A stretch of DNA of 64,000 nt. Source: a virus. A model generated the notes under the pieces. It had not been told where the DNA came from. It ran no database searches and saw nothing but the letters and a program-made list of their open reading frames with translations. The DNA lies in IMG/VR virus record IMGVR_UViG_3300032236_001530, positions 1 through 64,000 of that record, one strand, 5' to 3'. This document shows positions 41,463 to 50,723 of the stretch, in pieces; the stretch's first letter is position 1, and each line of letters opens with the position of its first letter. Position numbers and translations under genes: made by a program.

Positions 41463-42094
41463 AATTTAATTTCCTCAACTACCTCATTAAGAAGTTTAAA
41501 TTTCTTATAAATTCTACTATATCTATACTGGTCGTCACATTCAACATAATATTTTTTATCACCAATAGAAATGGTTGAAATGCGAGGAGCTTCTTTTTCT
41601 TTGTAAATAAATCTTAATTTACTCTCTATCATTTCTGATAGAATTTCTCTCACACGAAGATGATAATGTTTAGTGTTACCTTGTAAAGATTGATACAATT
41701 CACCAAGTTCAAATGCCTTCTCATTGGAAAGTAAAAATTCTAATTTTTCATTTCTATTGTTAATTGTTTTTTCAGTATTGAATTTAACTAAATCAGCCGA
41801 ACGAATTCCCCAAGAATCATACTCCGAATTCTTACTTAACTCTCTTTGATAAATTTTACCTTCTCGGTTGAAATAAACTTTTCTTTTATCCTTTTCAAAT
41901 TCTTGTACTTCACTAACAATTCTATCAACACAATCAATAACAAGTTTTTGTCTATTTGAATGTCTTTCAAAAGCTTTGAGATATAGTTCATGAACCTCAT
42001 CAATAGTCCAAGCCTTTGGTTCACGTTTGAACTTCAATTTGAAAAGGTCTGAGTTTCCCCAAAATCTCTGATAATTTAAATGATTATATCCCAT
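41459..42094 (-). CDS. Unknown protein, operon head
   Basis: 211 residues from the ATG at 42094; the minus strand reads GTATATTTGCCATTATATG, so the -7 box is within 12 nt of the start and the longer frame is excluded. Helical N-terminal half, later beta (TISIGDKKYYVECDDQ), ends LLNEVVEEIKL, at best a weak tail. First gene of an eight-gene overlapped operon. Confidence 0.55.
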   Translation of the reverse strand: MGYNHLNYQRFWGNSDLFKLKFKREPKAWTIDEVHELYLKAFERHSNRQKLVIDCVDRIVSEVQEFEKDKRKVYFNREGKIYQRELSKNSEYDSWGIRSADLVKFNTEKTINNRNEKLEFLLSNEKAFELGELYQSLQGNTKHYHLRVREILSEMIESKLRFIYKEKEAPRISTISIGDKKYYVECDDQYRYSRIYKKFKLLNEVVEEIKL

Positions 42095-42153
42095 ATAATG
42101 GCAAATATACAAAATAGTTTAATAAATCCAAAATCAAATTTAATATATAGGGT

Positions 42154-45100
42154 ATGGCTATTAAATACATTATAGATAACTCAGATAACTCATTAGGTAC
42201 TCAAAGTATAAATGGTACCGTTTCCGTTGGCAACTTAACAATAACCGATATACAATCAACCACCGGTCTAACAAACTATGTAGTTGTTGATAGTGATGGT
42301 AATACTTTCTATCAAACAGGTGGTGGAGGTGGAACAAGTAGTCCTATTTTAGGAACATCACACTCTGTTCCTATGTATAACACTAATGGTATTGGATTAA
42401 CAGATAGCGTTGCTTACATTTTCCCAGCTAAATATAATAACACTGCATCAAATGGCTACTCAAATCCTATACCGGATACTTTAATAGTTGGTGGTACTAA
42501 AATTGGCGCTTCAACAAATTATCCACAAACGGTTGGTGTTATTGATAATGGTACAACAGCAAATGGTTTAGCTAGATATCCACAACTTATGGTAATCGCG
42601 GGTACAGCTTACCCTGGTGGTTACACAGCTGGTGTTGCTGCTATTAGTGCTATGGTTATTGATGGTGTTAAAAATAGAAGAGCAACTTTATTTTATAACT
42701 ACAATGATGGAGTTTGGGGCTTATCAGATACAGGGTCTACTGGGGGTGACACATTTGCTTTGTTTCAATCAACAAAAAGAGTGATGTCTGTTTTTAGTAC
42801 AGGTCATGTTAACTTTCAAAATGGTGGTACACATTCAGATTCTGGTAATTTCTTTACCATTGTTGGTACTTCATCTTTCACTGGTGGCAAATTAGAAATA
42901 GGAACAGATTCTGGAATACAACTTTTGGGTTTAACTTCAGGTACTCCTACTTCAACTGGTCAGGCAATTGGTGTTGATGCGTCAGGTAATATTATTACGG
43001 TAGTTGGTGGGGGTGGTAGCACGGGCTCATCTGGATCTAGTGGTTCCTCTGGATCTAGTGGTACATCAGGGTTTAACGGTTCAAGTGGATCTTCCGGATC
43101 TTCTGGTACTTCAGGTAATAGTGGATCTTCGGGTACTTCAGGTAATAGCGGATCTTCTGGTTCCTCAGGCTCATCTGGTTTAAGTGGTTCTTCAGGATCA
43201 TCCGGTGTAAATGGTACATTTATGGGATCTAGTGGTACATCTGGTGTTAGTGGATCATCAGGTTCAAGTGGTATATCAGGTTCTTCTGGATCAAATGGGT
43301 CTTCAGGTACATCTGGTATATCGGGGTCTTCTGGATCAAGCGGATCTTCAGGTTCCTCTGGATCGAGCGGTTCATCTGGTATATCGGGTTCTTCTGGATC
43401 AAATGGGTCTTCAGGTACATCTGGTTTATCCGGTTCTTCTGGGTTAAGTGGATCTTCAGGTTCCTCTGGATCAAGCGGTTCAAGTGGTATTAATGGATCT
43501 AGTGGTTCATCTGGCTTATCAGGATCTAGTGGCTCATCTGGATATAGTGGATCTTCAGGTTCCTCTGGAACAAGTGGTTCTTCTGGGTTATCAGGATCAA
43601 GTGGATCTTCGGGTATTGATGGATCAAGTGGATCATCTGGCTTATCAGGATCTAGTGGCTCTTCAGGTTTATCTGGATCAAGTGGTTCATCTGGCTTATC
43701 TGGATCAAGTGGATCTTCGGGTATTGATGGATCAAGTGGCTCTTCAGGTTTATCTGGATCAAGTGGCTCTTCAGGTTTATCTGGATCAAGTGGATCTTCG
43801 GGTTTATCTGGATCAAGTGGATCTTCGGGTTTATCTGGATCAAGTGGCTCTTCAGGTTTATCTGGATCAAGTGGATCTTCGGGTATTGATGGATCAAGTG
43901 GCTCTTCAGGTTTATCTGGATCAAGTGGATCTTCGGGTTTATCTGGATCAAGTGGATCATCTGGCTTATCAGGATCAAGTGGATCATCTGGTTCATCGGG
44001 ATCAAGTGGTTCAAGTGGTAACTCAGGTTCTTCAGGATCAAGTGGTTCATCTGGCTTATCAGGATCGAGCGGTTCATCTGGATTATCTGGATCGAGCGGT
44101 TCATCAGGTTTATCTGGCTCAAGTGGATCTTCGGGTATTGATGGATCAAGTGGATCTTCAGGTCTATCAGGATCAAGTGGCTCATCCGGATTATCAGGAT
44201 CAAGTGGTTCATCAGGTTTATCAGGATCGAGTGGTTCTTCCGGGTTATCTGGATCAAGTGGTTCCTCTGGGTTTGGTGGATCAAGTGGCTCATCCGGATT
44301 ATCAGGATCAAGTGGCTCATCTGGATTATCAGGATCAAGTGGCTCATCAGGTCTATCAGGATCAAGTGGATCTTCGGGTTTATCAGGATCAAGTGGCTCA
44401 TCTGGGGTTGATGGATCGAGCGGTTCATCGGGTTTATCAGGATCAAGTGGCTCATCAGGTTTATCAGGATCAAGTGGATCATCTGGCTTATCAGGATCAA
44501 GTGGATCATCTGGCTTATCAGGATCAAGCGGCTCATCTGGCTTATCAGGATCAAGTGGATCTTCGGGTTTATCAGGATCAAGTGGCTCTTCAGGAAACTC
44601 TGGTTCCAGTGGATCAAGTGGCACATCTGGATTATCTGGTTCTAGTGGATCATCCGGTACATCGGGTAGTAGTGGCTCAAGTGGTACATCCGGTTCACAT
44701 GGTTCATCTGGATCAAGTGGAACTTCTGGATCAAGTGGCTCATCTGGATCAAGTGGAACATCAGGTGTTAACGGTTATTCAGGAGTTGATGGTACATCTG
44801 GATCTTCAGGATCTTCTGGTAACTCCGGTTCAAGTGGTTCATCAGGTAACTCCGGTTCAAGTGGTTCATCAGGTAATTCTGGATCAAGTGGCTCATCGGG
44901 TAACTCTGGTAGCAGTGGTTCATCAGGATCTTCTGGTAGTTCAGGATTGAGTGGATCTTCTGGTAGTAGTGGAACATCGGGTAAAGATGGTCCATTAAAT
45001 GGTCCTTATTCTAATCCAAATGGTCCGGTTACTGGTGGTTATCTTGGTCAATTATATTTTGGTTCAGATGGTAGTGTTTGGAATTGGAATGGTAGTAGCT

Positions 45101-45654
45101 GGTTATATAGTGGTAACATATCTGGTTCTTCTGGATCAAGTGGTTCATCTGGTGTTAATGGATATGGTTCATCAGGATCTTCGGGTGTCAGTGGATCAAG
45201 TGGGTCATCAGGTGTTTCTGGATCATCAGGATCTTCAGGTGTTAGTGGATCATCAGGTGTTTCTGGATCAAGCGGCTCTTCTGGTGTTAATGGATCAGGA
45301 TCAAGTGGGTCATCTGGTATTAGCGGTTCATCTGGATCAAGTGGTTCATCCGGTGTTAATGGTTCTGGATCAAGTGGATCAAGTGGGTCATCAGGAACTG
45401 ATGGATCAAGTGGTTCATCCGGTGTATCTGGATCAAGTGGTTCATCCGGTGTTAGTGGTGGTGTGACTAATGCAGGTGCTTTAGCCACTGCTTGGGGTCT
45501 ACCAGGTGATTTAAAAAATGGTAATTGCCAACCTCTTGATGGTGATGGTAACCCAATAGGACCCGCGGGTATATGGGTATTTAGATATGATGGTGATCCA
45601 GATGCAACCTATGGTCCTTGTTTTAAACTTAAAATATGTTGTGAATTACCTTAA
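42154..45654 (+). CDS. Collagen-like Gly-Ser-rich tail fibre
   Basis: 1166 residues; TTAATATATA 4 nt before the ATG. N-terminal ~285 residues are a non-repetitive fibre base (GTVSVGNLTITDIQS, TGLTNYVVVDSDGN, FFTIVGTSSFTGGK). From about 290 to 945 and again from about 990 to 1105 Gly occurs every third residue, mainly as GSS-GSS-GLS with few Pro. Between the two lies a globular insert (about 948-990, QLYFGSDGSVWNWNGSSW). The C-terminal cap has Cys near the end (FKLKICCELP). A triple-helical virion fibre is likely; the dense Ser could be glycosylated by the nearby cluster. Confidence 0.88.
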   Translation: MAIKYIIDNSDNSLGTQSINGTVSVGNLTITDIQSTTGLTNYVVVDSDGNTFYQTGGGGGTSSPILGTSHSVPMYNTNGIGLTDSVAYIFPAKYNNTASNGYSNPIPDTLIVGGTKIGASTNYPQTVGVIDNGTTANGLARYPQLMVIAGTAYPGGYTAGVAAISAMVIDGVKNRRATLFYNYNDGVWGLSDTGSTGGDTFALFQSTKRVMSVFSTGHVNFQNGGTHSDSGNFFTIVGTSSFTGGKLEIGTDSGIQLLGLTSGTPTSTGQAIGVDASGNIITVVGGGGSTGSSGSSGSSGSSGTSGFNGSSGSSGSSGTSGNSGSSGTSGNSGSSGSSGSSGLSGSSGSSGVNGTFMGSSGTSGVSGSSGSSGISGSSGSNGSSGTSGISGSSGSSGSSGSSGSSGSSGISGSSGSNGSSGTSGLSGSSGLSGSSGSSGSSGSSGINGSSGSSGLSGSSGSSGYSGSSGSSGTSGSSGLSGSSGSSGIDGSSGSSGLSGSSGSSGLSGSSGSSGLSGSSGSSGIDGSSGSSGLSGSSGSSGLSGSSGSSGLSGSSGSSGLSGSSGSSGLSGSSGSSGIDGSSGSSGLSGSSGSSGLSGSSGSSGLSGSSGSSGSSGSSGSSGNSGSSGSSGSSGLSGSSGSSGLSGSSGSSGLSGSSGSSGIDGSSGSSGLSGSSGSSGLSGSSGSSGLSGSSGSSGLSGSSGSSGFGGSSGSSGLSGSSGSSGLSGSSGSSGLSGSSGSSGLSGSSGSSGVDGSSGSSGLSGSSGSSGLSGSSGSSGLSGSSGSSGLSGSSGSSGLSGSSGSSGLSGSSGSSGNSGSSGSSGTSGLSGSSGSSGTSGSSGSSGTSGSHGSSGSSGTSGSSGSSGSSGTSGVNGYSGVDGTSGSSGSSGNSGSSGSSGNSGSSGSSGNSGSSGSSGNSGSSGSSGSSGSSGLSGSSGSSGTSGKDGPLNGPYSNPNGPVTGGYLGQLYFGSDGSVWNWNGSSWLYSGNISGSSGSSGSSGVNGYGSSGSSGVSGSSGSSGVSGSSGSSGVSGSSGVSGSSGSSGVNGSGSSGSSGISGSSGSSGSSGVNGSGSSGSSGSSGTDGSSGSSGVSGSSGSSGVSGGVTNAGALATAWGLPGDLKNGNCQPLDGDGNPIGPAGIWVFRYDGDPDATYGPCFKLKICCELP
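43018..44990 (+). repeat. Tandem coding repeat of the collagen-like fibre
   Basis: Imperfect tandem array with a 9 bp base unit and a 27 bp higher unit (GGA-TCA-AGT / GGC-TCA-TCA / GGT-TTA-TCA encoding GSS-GSS-GLS). Serine codons alternate between AGT and TCN types in a regular order. The array creates long open frames on both strands, which are shadows. Such a tract is expected to change length by slippage or recombination. Confidence 0.9.
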
Positions 45655-45657
45655 TAA

Positions 45658-45683
45658 AAAACCCACTCATTTGAGTGGGTTTT
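45658..45683. terminator. Bidirectional intrinsic terminator
   Basis: Stem AAAACCCACTCA/TGAGTGGGTTTT with a short TT loop, flanked by A and T runs. It ends the fibre gene on the plus strand and the nuclease/tRNA-Leu transcript on the minus strand, whose 3' end is only a few bases away. Confidence 0.85.
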
Positions 45684-45690
45684 ATTTTTG

Positions 45691-45806
45691 TACAAGAGGA
45701 TGGATTCGCACCAACACGATTTAGTTACCTATCAATCAACCTCATTAAAAGGTCACGTCTGCTAATTACATTTCGCTAGCAAAATGTTTATTTCCGCCAC
45801 TCTTGT
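45691..45806 (-). tRNA. tRNA-Leu(TAA) with enlarged D-loop
   Basis: 116 nt. Acceptor ACAAGAG pairs perfectly with CTCTTGT. Anticodon stem GACCT/AGGTT with loop TTTAATG gives anticodon TAA. Long variable arm GATT...AATC fits class II. T-loop is TGCGAAT, with G in place of the usual second T, and one T-stem pair is T-T. Between GGCGGAAAT and TAGCAGACG of the D-arm lie about 25 extra nt holding a hairpin ACATTT/AAATGT, and the usual GG of the D-loop is not evident. Its 5' end coincides with the stop codon of the nuclease gene. Confidence 0.78.
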
Positions 45807-46456
45807 TAGTCGTAAAGTTTTATAAAATCTTTACCATATTTTTCTATTACATAATTTAGAAAAGGTTTAATTCTATCTTTATCTATTAGCTCTATTTTAT
45901 TTTTAAATCCTTCCAACTTGGATACTGACTGATCCGTTATATAACCTTTTATCTCAAAAAAAGTATCATCTATTTTGAAATCTGGGTAATATTTATGTTC
46001 TTTTCCTTGGAAAATATATTTAAATGATTCAAAATTTCTTTCAAATTTAATACCATGGTCTATATTATAGATTACCCATGCCAATTCCCAGCTACTATCA
46101 CACCAATATCCTTTATATCTACCTTTCTTACCTCTACCACTACCTTTTCTATAACCACCACCAACTTCTTTCATTTTTTTGGATATCTTATCTCTTCTTG
46201 ATTCTTCGTTGATTTCTTTTCTATCACCTCTATTATATGACTCTTTTATACCTTTTGATAACTTATCAACATAATCATTATACCAATCAAGTCCAAACTT
46301 ATCAATATAATTTATACCTTTATTCCAACCACCTGCTTTCCCTCTTTTAATTTTTCTCCTTGGACCTCTACCATCACAAGAATTAATATGTTTTTCAATG
46401 GATGATTTTATATAAAAGTTACATTTTGGGCAAATATGGTTAATCTCGTTTTTCAT
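45806..46456 (-). CDS. Homing-endonuclease-like PD-(D/E)XK protein with zinc finger
   Basis: 216 residues. N-terminal C-P-K-C...H-x3-C zinc finger (about 9-27), a basic middle (KIKRGKAGGWNKGI and GSGRGKKGRYKG) with a helical DNA-binding stretch, and a catalytic block YWCDSSWELAWVIYN, then KYYPDFKIDDTFFEIKGYI, which fits P-D-x(n)-E-x-K. This layout recalls free-standing phage homing nucleases. TATATATACTAT precedes the ATG. It is transcribed into the adjoining tRNA-Leu; its TAA overlaps the tRNA by one base. Confidence 0.72.
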   Translation of the reverse strand: MKNEINHICPKCNFYIKSSIEKHINSCDGRGPRRKIKRGKAGGWNKGINYIDKFGLDWYNDYVDKLSKGIKESYNRGDRKEINEESRRDKISKKMKEVGGGYRKGSGRGKKGRYKGYWCDSSWELAWVIYNIDHGIKFERNFESFKYIFQGKEHKYYPDFKIDDTFFEIKGYITDQSVSKLEGFKNKIELIDKDRIKPFLNYVIEKYGKDFIKLYD

Positions 46457-46495
46457 ATAGTATATATAAAAATCAAGACTACCTCTTTATACCAC

Positions 46496-46645
46496 TTATT
46501 CATCCATATCAACATCAGAAACTATATGTTTTCTACAAAATTTAGCCATTTTTGAATTTGGGTAATGATTGTATAAAAACTCAGATACTAAAATAGGAAA
46601 GCCTAATAAAGATAAAGATATCAAAAATATTATTATAATATTCAT
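46496..46645 (-). CDS. 49-residue membrane protein
   Basis: ATG at 46645 in a TAATG overlap with the lipoprotein upstream. One hydrophobic helix (about 2-20, NIIIIFLISLSLLGFPILV), then a basic segment and acidic end (DVDMDE). Translational coupling supports its reality. Function unknown. Confidence 0.55.
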   Translation of the reverse strand: MNIIIIFLISLSLLGFPILVSEFLYNHYPNSKMAKFCRKHIVSDVDMDE

Positions 46646-46911
46646 TACTTAAAAGTAAATACTTTATATGGTGCTAAAATTGTTACTTTAGAACCATTAG
46701 AATTATAATACCAAATAGAGTCTGAGTTTTGACCATAAATGGTATCTGTTATTGCAATAGCTGGCTTATAGTCAGTATCACTTACTTGATTACCTACATA
46801 AGAGTATTTTCTACTCTCTACCTTAACAAGACCTTCTATTTTATATTTATACTCCTTTTGTTTACAAGAAAAGAGACAAATACTTAAAAGTATAAAAATA
46901 TATTTTTTCAT
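46645..46911 (-). CDS. Small lipoprotein
   Basis: 88 residues, signal peptide with lipobox (LLSICLFSC-KQK). Mature part beta-rich, Tyr/Lys-rich. One base separates it from the exported protein upstream. Role unknown, probably host envelope. Confidence 0.62.
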   Translation of the reverse strand: MKKYIFILLSICLFSCKQKEYKYKIEGLVKVESRKYSYVGNQVSDTDYKPAIAITDTIYGQNSDSIWYYNSNGSKVTILAPYKVFTFK

Positions 46912-46912
46912 A

Positions 46913-47272
46913 TTATTTGTTTTTAATTTTTATCATATCGTTTGCAACACGATCAACATTTTTTTGGTCTAAGTAACCCATTTTATTACATATATCCATA
47001 ATAAATTTTTTAGACGGTTTACCATATATAGTACCTAAAATCACGCCTGTCTTTGTGTGCTTTATTAAAGTAACATTTTCATCATTTTCTGAACGACTTG
47101 CAATTATTACAAAGTTACAACAAAATTCATTATCAGATCTCATACTAACAAAATGAGTTGTATCTGATGAGTTTTTATATTTATACTCAATTGTAATAGA
47201 TGGTGTATTTTCGGCTTTGACTAATTGACTCCCAGTCAATATAATCAATAATATTAATGCTAACTTTTTCAT
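46913..47272 (-). CDS. Secreted small protein
   Basis: 119 residues, signal peptide (KLALILLIILTGSQLVKA-E). Mature domain has Cys pair (F-C-C-N-F), beta-rich, with a basic helical C-terminus. CAAATATA just upstream (about 47276-47283) supplies a minus-strand -7 box. Heads a three-gene exported-protein operon ending at 46496. Confidence 0.58.
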   Translation of the reverse strand: MKKLALILLIILTGSQLVKAENTPSITIEYKYKNSSDTTHFVSMRSDNEFCCNFVIIASRSENDENVTLIKHTKTGVILGTIYGKPSKKFIMDICNKMGYLDQKNVDRVANDMIKIKNK

Positions 47273-47300
47273 AAAACAAATATAATAAAAAAAATTTAAA

Positions 47301-48413
47301 TTAAAAATTATTAACAGAATTAATTATTAAATCTACTTCATCAGTTGTTAAAAAAGGATGAATTGGTAATGAAACAATTCTATCGGCCCATTCATCAGTT
47401 ACCTTACTTGAATACACAATATCCATAGAACTATCAAAGATAGCTGTTTTATGAATTGGAATAGGGTAGTGAATAATTGTTGTGATACCATTAGAAGCCA
47501 TATGTTTTTCAAATGTTTGTCTATCATCAACCATTACACAAAAAATATGATATGAATGTAAAGTACAATCTCCATAAACTTTTGGTAAAGTAACCTTATC
47601 ATTATTCATTTCATTTAGAAATCTTGTAACAATCTCATTCTTAGTCATAGTCCAAGATTTCAAGTGCTTTAACTTCTCAGAAAGAATAATTGCTTGCATT
47701 GAATCTAATCTATGATTGTTACCCAACTCATCATAGTAATACTTAACTTTAGAGCCATAGTTTCTAAGTGATTTTAATCTTGTATTTAACTCTTCTGAAT
47801 TTGTAGTAATAATACCAGCATCACCAGCAGCACCTAAGTTTTTACCGGGATATAAAGAGTAAACAGCCATATCACCATAAGAACCTAAGTGATTACCTTT
47901 ATATCTTGTTTCGTGTGATTGAGAACAATCTTCTAAAATACCAAAGTTGTATTTCTTAGACAAATCTACAATTTTATCCATATCACAAGCTTGTCCATAT
48001 AAGTGAACAGGAATAACAACAACTTTACCATAAACACCTCTCCATTTTTCTAAGAAAGATTCTAAACTATTAACATCAATAGTAAAGTATTCATTTTGGT
48101 CAACTAAAGCCACCTTTGGTTTATCACCTGGTAGATTCTTAACAGCTAAATAATCAGCGATAAATGTGTTAGCCGGTATAATAACTAAGTCATTTGATTT
48201 CAAATCATATGTTTGTAAAGCTAATTTCAGACCGTCTGTACCGTTTGAAACACCAACTGCGTATTTAACTCCAAAGTATTCAGCAAATTGTTGCTCAAAC
48301 TCTGCTACTGATTTTCCATTTATATAAGAGCCTTCGTGTCCTAACTTGTCTATTTTTTCAAGAACCACTTCTCTAATTGTTTGCCATTGTTTTCCTAAAT
48401 CGTTAAATTGCAT
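47301..48413 (-). CDS. DegT/DnrJ/EryC1 PLP-dependent sugar aminotransferase
   Basis: 370 residues, normal length. PLP-fold signatures: GVSNGTDGLKLAL, IPANTFIADYLAV, ILEDCSQSHETRYKG, and the catalytic Lys in YSLYPGKNLGAAGDAGII. Such enzymes aminate nucleotide-linked keto-sugars. Overlaps the oxidoreductase gene upstream by 11 nt. Together with it and the hexapeptide acyltransferase it could make a 3-acylamino sugar. Confidence 0.88.
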   Translation of the reverse strand: MQFNDLGKQWQTIREVVLEKIDKLGHEGSYINGKSVAEFEQQFAEYFGVKYAVGVSNGTDGLKLALQTYDLKSNDLVIIPANTFIADYLAVKNLPGDKPKVALVDQNEYFTIDVNSLESFLEKWRGVYGKVVVIPVHLYGQACDMDKIVDLSKKYNFGILEDCSQSHETRYKGNHLGSYGDMAVYSLYPGKNLGAAGDAGIITTNSEELNTRLKSLRNYGSKVKYYYDELGNNHRLDSMQAIILSEKLKHLKSWTMTKNEIVTRFLNEMNNDKVTLPKVYGDCTLHSYHIFCVMVDDRQTFEKHMASNGITTIIHYPIPIHKTAIFDSSMDIVYSSKVTDEWADRIVSLPIHPFLTTDEVDLIINSVNNF

Positions 48414-49221
48414 ATTCTAAATTCATTGTTATTTTTAATGTTATATTCTTATTTTCTATAAAGTTATCTGATGTAAAAAAGTAATCCATAGCTAAATGTA
48501 AAGGTGATTTTGTGTTAGATAAATCCTCTAAACCTTTACCACTTACAATTGTTTTTTTAACATCATCGAATACAATAATCTCATCATCTTCTGTTATAAA
48601 TAAAGCGACTCTGTTTTTAGTTTTATGTTGCCAAGAAGAGTTAATAATAACTTGTAAGCCATCTTTATAATACCAACTAATATTAGATCCAAATTCTTCA
48701 TTTGACTTAATTGAGAATTCATTCCAAGTAAAGTCAAAATTATCTAAACCAAAGATGTAGTAAAGTATTGATAAATCATGTGATGATAAATCAGGTATAG
48801 AACCACAATCATGTCTAACTGGACCATCATTAGTTCTATTAAGAATAACTTGTTTGATTTTCTTTTTAGATACTATTTTTTTAACTCTATCAATACAAGG
48901 ATTAAAAGTATAAACCCAATCAACAAATAACATATTGTTATTTTTATCCATCAGTGAGTAAATATCATTAGCTTCTTTTGATGTTAGTGCTAAAGGTTTC
49001 TCGCACCAAATTCTTTTGTTTTTATATTGACCAATTTTACTTAAAACTTCATGATGTGAAGTGAAAGGCGTTATAACAAAATAGTAGTCATAAGTATCAT
49101 CTAACTCATTAAAGTTATCCAAAACTATATCAATTATTTTAACATCATCATATCCCAATGACATTAAGTTTTTATGGATTATTTTACCCCAATATCCATA
49201 TCCTATTAAGCAAATTCTCAT
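48403..49221 (-). CDS. Gfo/Idh/MocA-type NAD(P)-dependent sugar oxidoreductase
   Basis: 272 residues. N-terminal Rossmann motif GYGYWGKIIHKNL, then TPFTSHHEVL, W-C-E-K-P-L-A-L with the conserved E-K-P, and DLSSHDLSILYYIFG containing the conserved His/Asp. Somewhat shorter than usual. ATGA overlap with the acyltransferase gene. Confidence 0.82.
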   Translation of the reverse strand: MRICLIGYGYWGKIIHKNLMSLGYDDVKIIDIVLDNFNELDDTYDYYFVITPFTSHHEVLSKIGQYKNKRIWCEKPLALTSKEANDIYSLMDKNNNMLFVDWVYTFNPCIDRVKKIVSKKKIKQVILNRTNDGPVRHDCGSIPDLSSHDLSILYYIFGLDNFDFTWNEFSIKSNEEFGSNISWYYKDGLQVIINSSWQHKTKNRVALFITEDDEIIVFDDVKKTIVSGKGLEDLSNTKSPLHLAMDYFFTSDNFIENKNITLKITMNLEYAI

Positions 49222-49652
49222 ATTTGTCTTGTTATTTTTGCTGGGTTACCATAAGCAACACAATTATCTGGTATGTCTTTAGTAACAACAGAACCAGCAC
49301 CAATTATTACATTATTTCCTATTTTAACAGGTAAAATTGTTGAATTTGAACCAATTCTAACTCTATCACCAACTATTGTTTCCTTCATTTTCCAACTTTC
49401 AATTAAGTCAGAATCGAATATATCATTAGTAAACATCACACCATGTCCAATGAATGTGTTTTTACCTATCTTAACACCTGATGGTATAAATGAATGAGAG
49501 CTAATAATTGAGTATTCACCGACTTCAGCATCTTTTTGTATTTCTACAAATGGTCCAATTTTAACATTATCACCAATAGTACAACCATATAAATTAACTG
49601 GTTCTACAATTGATACATTTTCACCTAAGTTTATATTTTTAATTCCTGCCAT
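49218..49652 (-). CDS. Left-handed beta-helix (hexapeptide) sugar acyltransferase
   Basis: 144 residues with continuous hexapeptide repeats (IGDNVKIGPFVEIQKDAEVG, IGKNTFIGHGVMF, VGDRVRIGSNSTILP) and the terminal CVAYGNPAK typical of WbpD-like and related N- or O-acetyltransferases. Third member of the presumptive amino-sugar pathway. Confidence 0.85.
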   Translation of the reverse strand: MAGIKNINLGENVSIVEPVNLYGCTIGDNVKIGPFVEIQKDAEVGEYSIISSHSFIPSGVKIGKNTFIGHGVMFTNDIFDSDLIESWKMKETIVGDRVRIGSNSTILPVKIGNNVIIGAGSVVTKDIPDNCVAYGNPAKITRQI

Positions 49653-49656
49653 ATTT

Positions 49657-50709
49657 TTATTTTATTTTTAAGTGTATTTTTTCTTCATGTATTAAGATGT
49701 TATTCTCATATGCTTTTATTAAAAAACTATAAAAATTATCTTCTGTATTATATGAAGGTGCCATGAAGTAGTTTATATCTTTAGCTAAACTGATAGGTGT
49801 TGCATAAATTAAAAACCCATCATCGCTGTTGTAAATTTCAAACACCAAATTCATATCTCTTTGTACTTTTGTTATCTTAAAAGCGTTATCATATCTTGTA
49901 AAATTCAATGTAAAATCATGACTAAAAACTGATAGCTCTTCGTGTAAACAAGGTATCTCAACACCTCTTCCTTTATGAAAAGCCTCACTAAATTCAAGTT
50001 TATCCTTTTCTTCATTCCAATTATAAGTACACCTTAAATCAACTGGTATACTACCATCATATCCACAATATCTAAACCTTTGATATACTATTTTATCTTT
50101 AGACCTAATATCACTACTTAGCCAAGAATTGTGTTTTATATGAGCTACATTTTTTGGAATCTCTAAACCATTAGCATCACTTAATAAAACACCATTGTTA
50201 TAAGTGAATTGATTATCAAAGTAAAAGGAACTTATACCTCCATTTCTATCAGTTCTTATAATTCTTTCATGAGTGTAATCTTGGAATAGGTTTTCTTCTA
50301 TTGTTAAATTTTTAAAGTTAACAGAATACCAATCATTTTCAGGATTTTTGTTTATGAAGTCTATAATATTTAATATTTGCTCTTTTGTATAACATTCATC
50401 ACCATCCAATACCCATATTAAATCACAATTTTGTTTATTAAGTAAATTCAAACAAAGATTTCTACTCTCATCTTCTCCTAATAGATTTTTACCTTTTGTT
50501 GTTATTAAAAAGTCAATATCATATTCTGATAATATTTTAAGTGTTTCTTGATTTCTAAATGGTATACCTAATTTATAGTAGTCAGAAAACATACCGCTAT
50601 TGGCTGCTATCACAATCTCATTATCTTGCTTTAGTTCAAACCAAGGATCTAAACAATCTTTTATATACTTTTCGCAGTTATAAACCGTGAGTAATACTCC
50701 TATCTTCAT
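49657..50709 (-). CDS. Family 2-like glycosyltransferase
   Basis: 350 residues. GT-A start GVLLTVYNCEKYIKDCL and metal-binding acidic motif L-I-W-V-L-D-G-D-E (about 93-101). The C-terminal 200 residues are a separate beta-rich region. Transfers a sugar from a nucleotide donor; acceptor may be a virion or host surface protein. Confidence 0.75.
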   Translation of the reverse strand: MKIGVLLTVYNCEKYIKDCLDPWFELKQDNEIVIAANSGMFSDYYKLGIPFRNQETLKILSEYDIDFLITTKGKNLLGEDESRNLCLNLLNKQNCDLIWVLDGDECYTKEQILNIIDFINKNPENDWYSVNFKNLTIEENLFQDYTHERIIRTDRNGGISSFYFDNQFTYNNGVLLSDANGLEIPKNVAHIKHNSWLSSDIRSKDKIVYQRFRYCGYDGSIPVDLRCTYNWNEEKDKLEFSEAFHKGRGVEIPCLHEELSVFSHDFTLNFTRYDNAFKITKVQRDMNLVFEIYNSDDGFLIYATPISLAKDINYFMAPSYNTEDNFYSFLIKAYENNILIHEEKIHLKIK

Positions 50710-50723
50710 ATAAAGTTTTTATT

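Noticed and set aside
42960-44624. Long minus-strand frames rich in D-P-D-K-P-D-E-P repeats (and others within 43211-45488)
   Set aside because: They are antisense or out-of-frame shadows of the Gly-Ser-Ser coding repeat; periodic codon use keeps all frames open. The plus-strand fibre has a start element, unique ends and a terminator.
43018-44990. Possible CRISPR array because of regular short repeats
   Set aside because: Units are 9/27 bp without unique spacers of constant length, and they translate into one continuous collagen-like protein.
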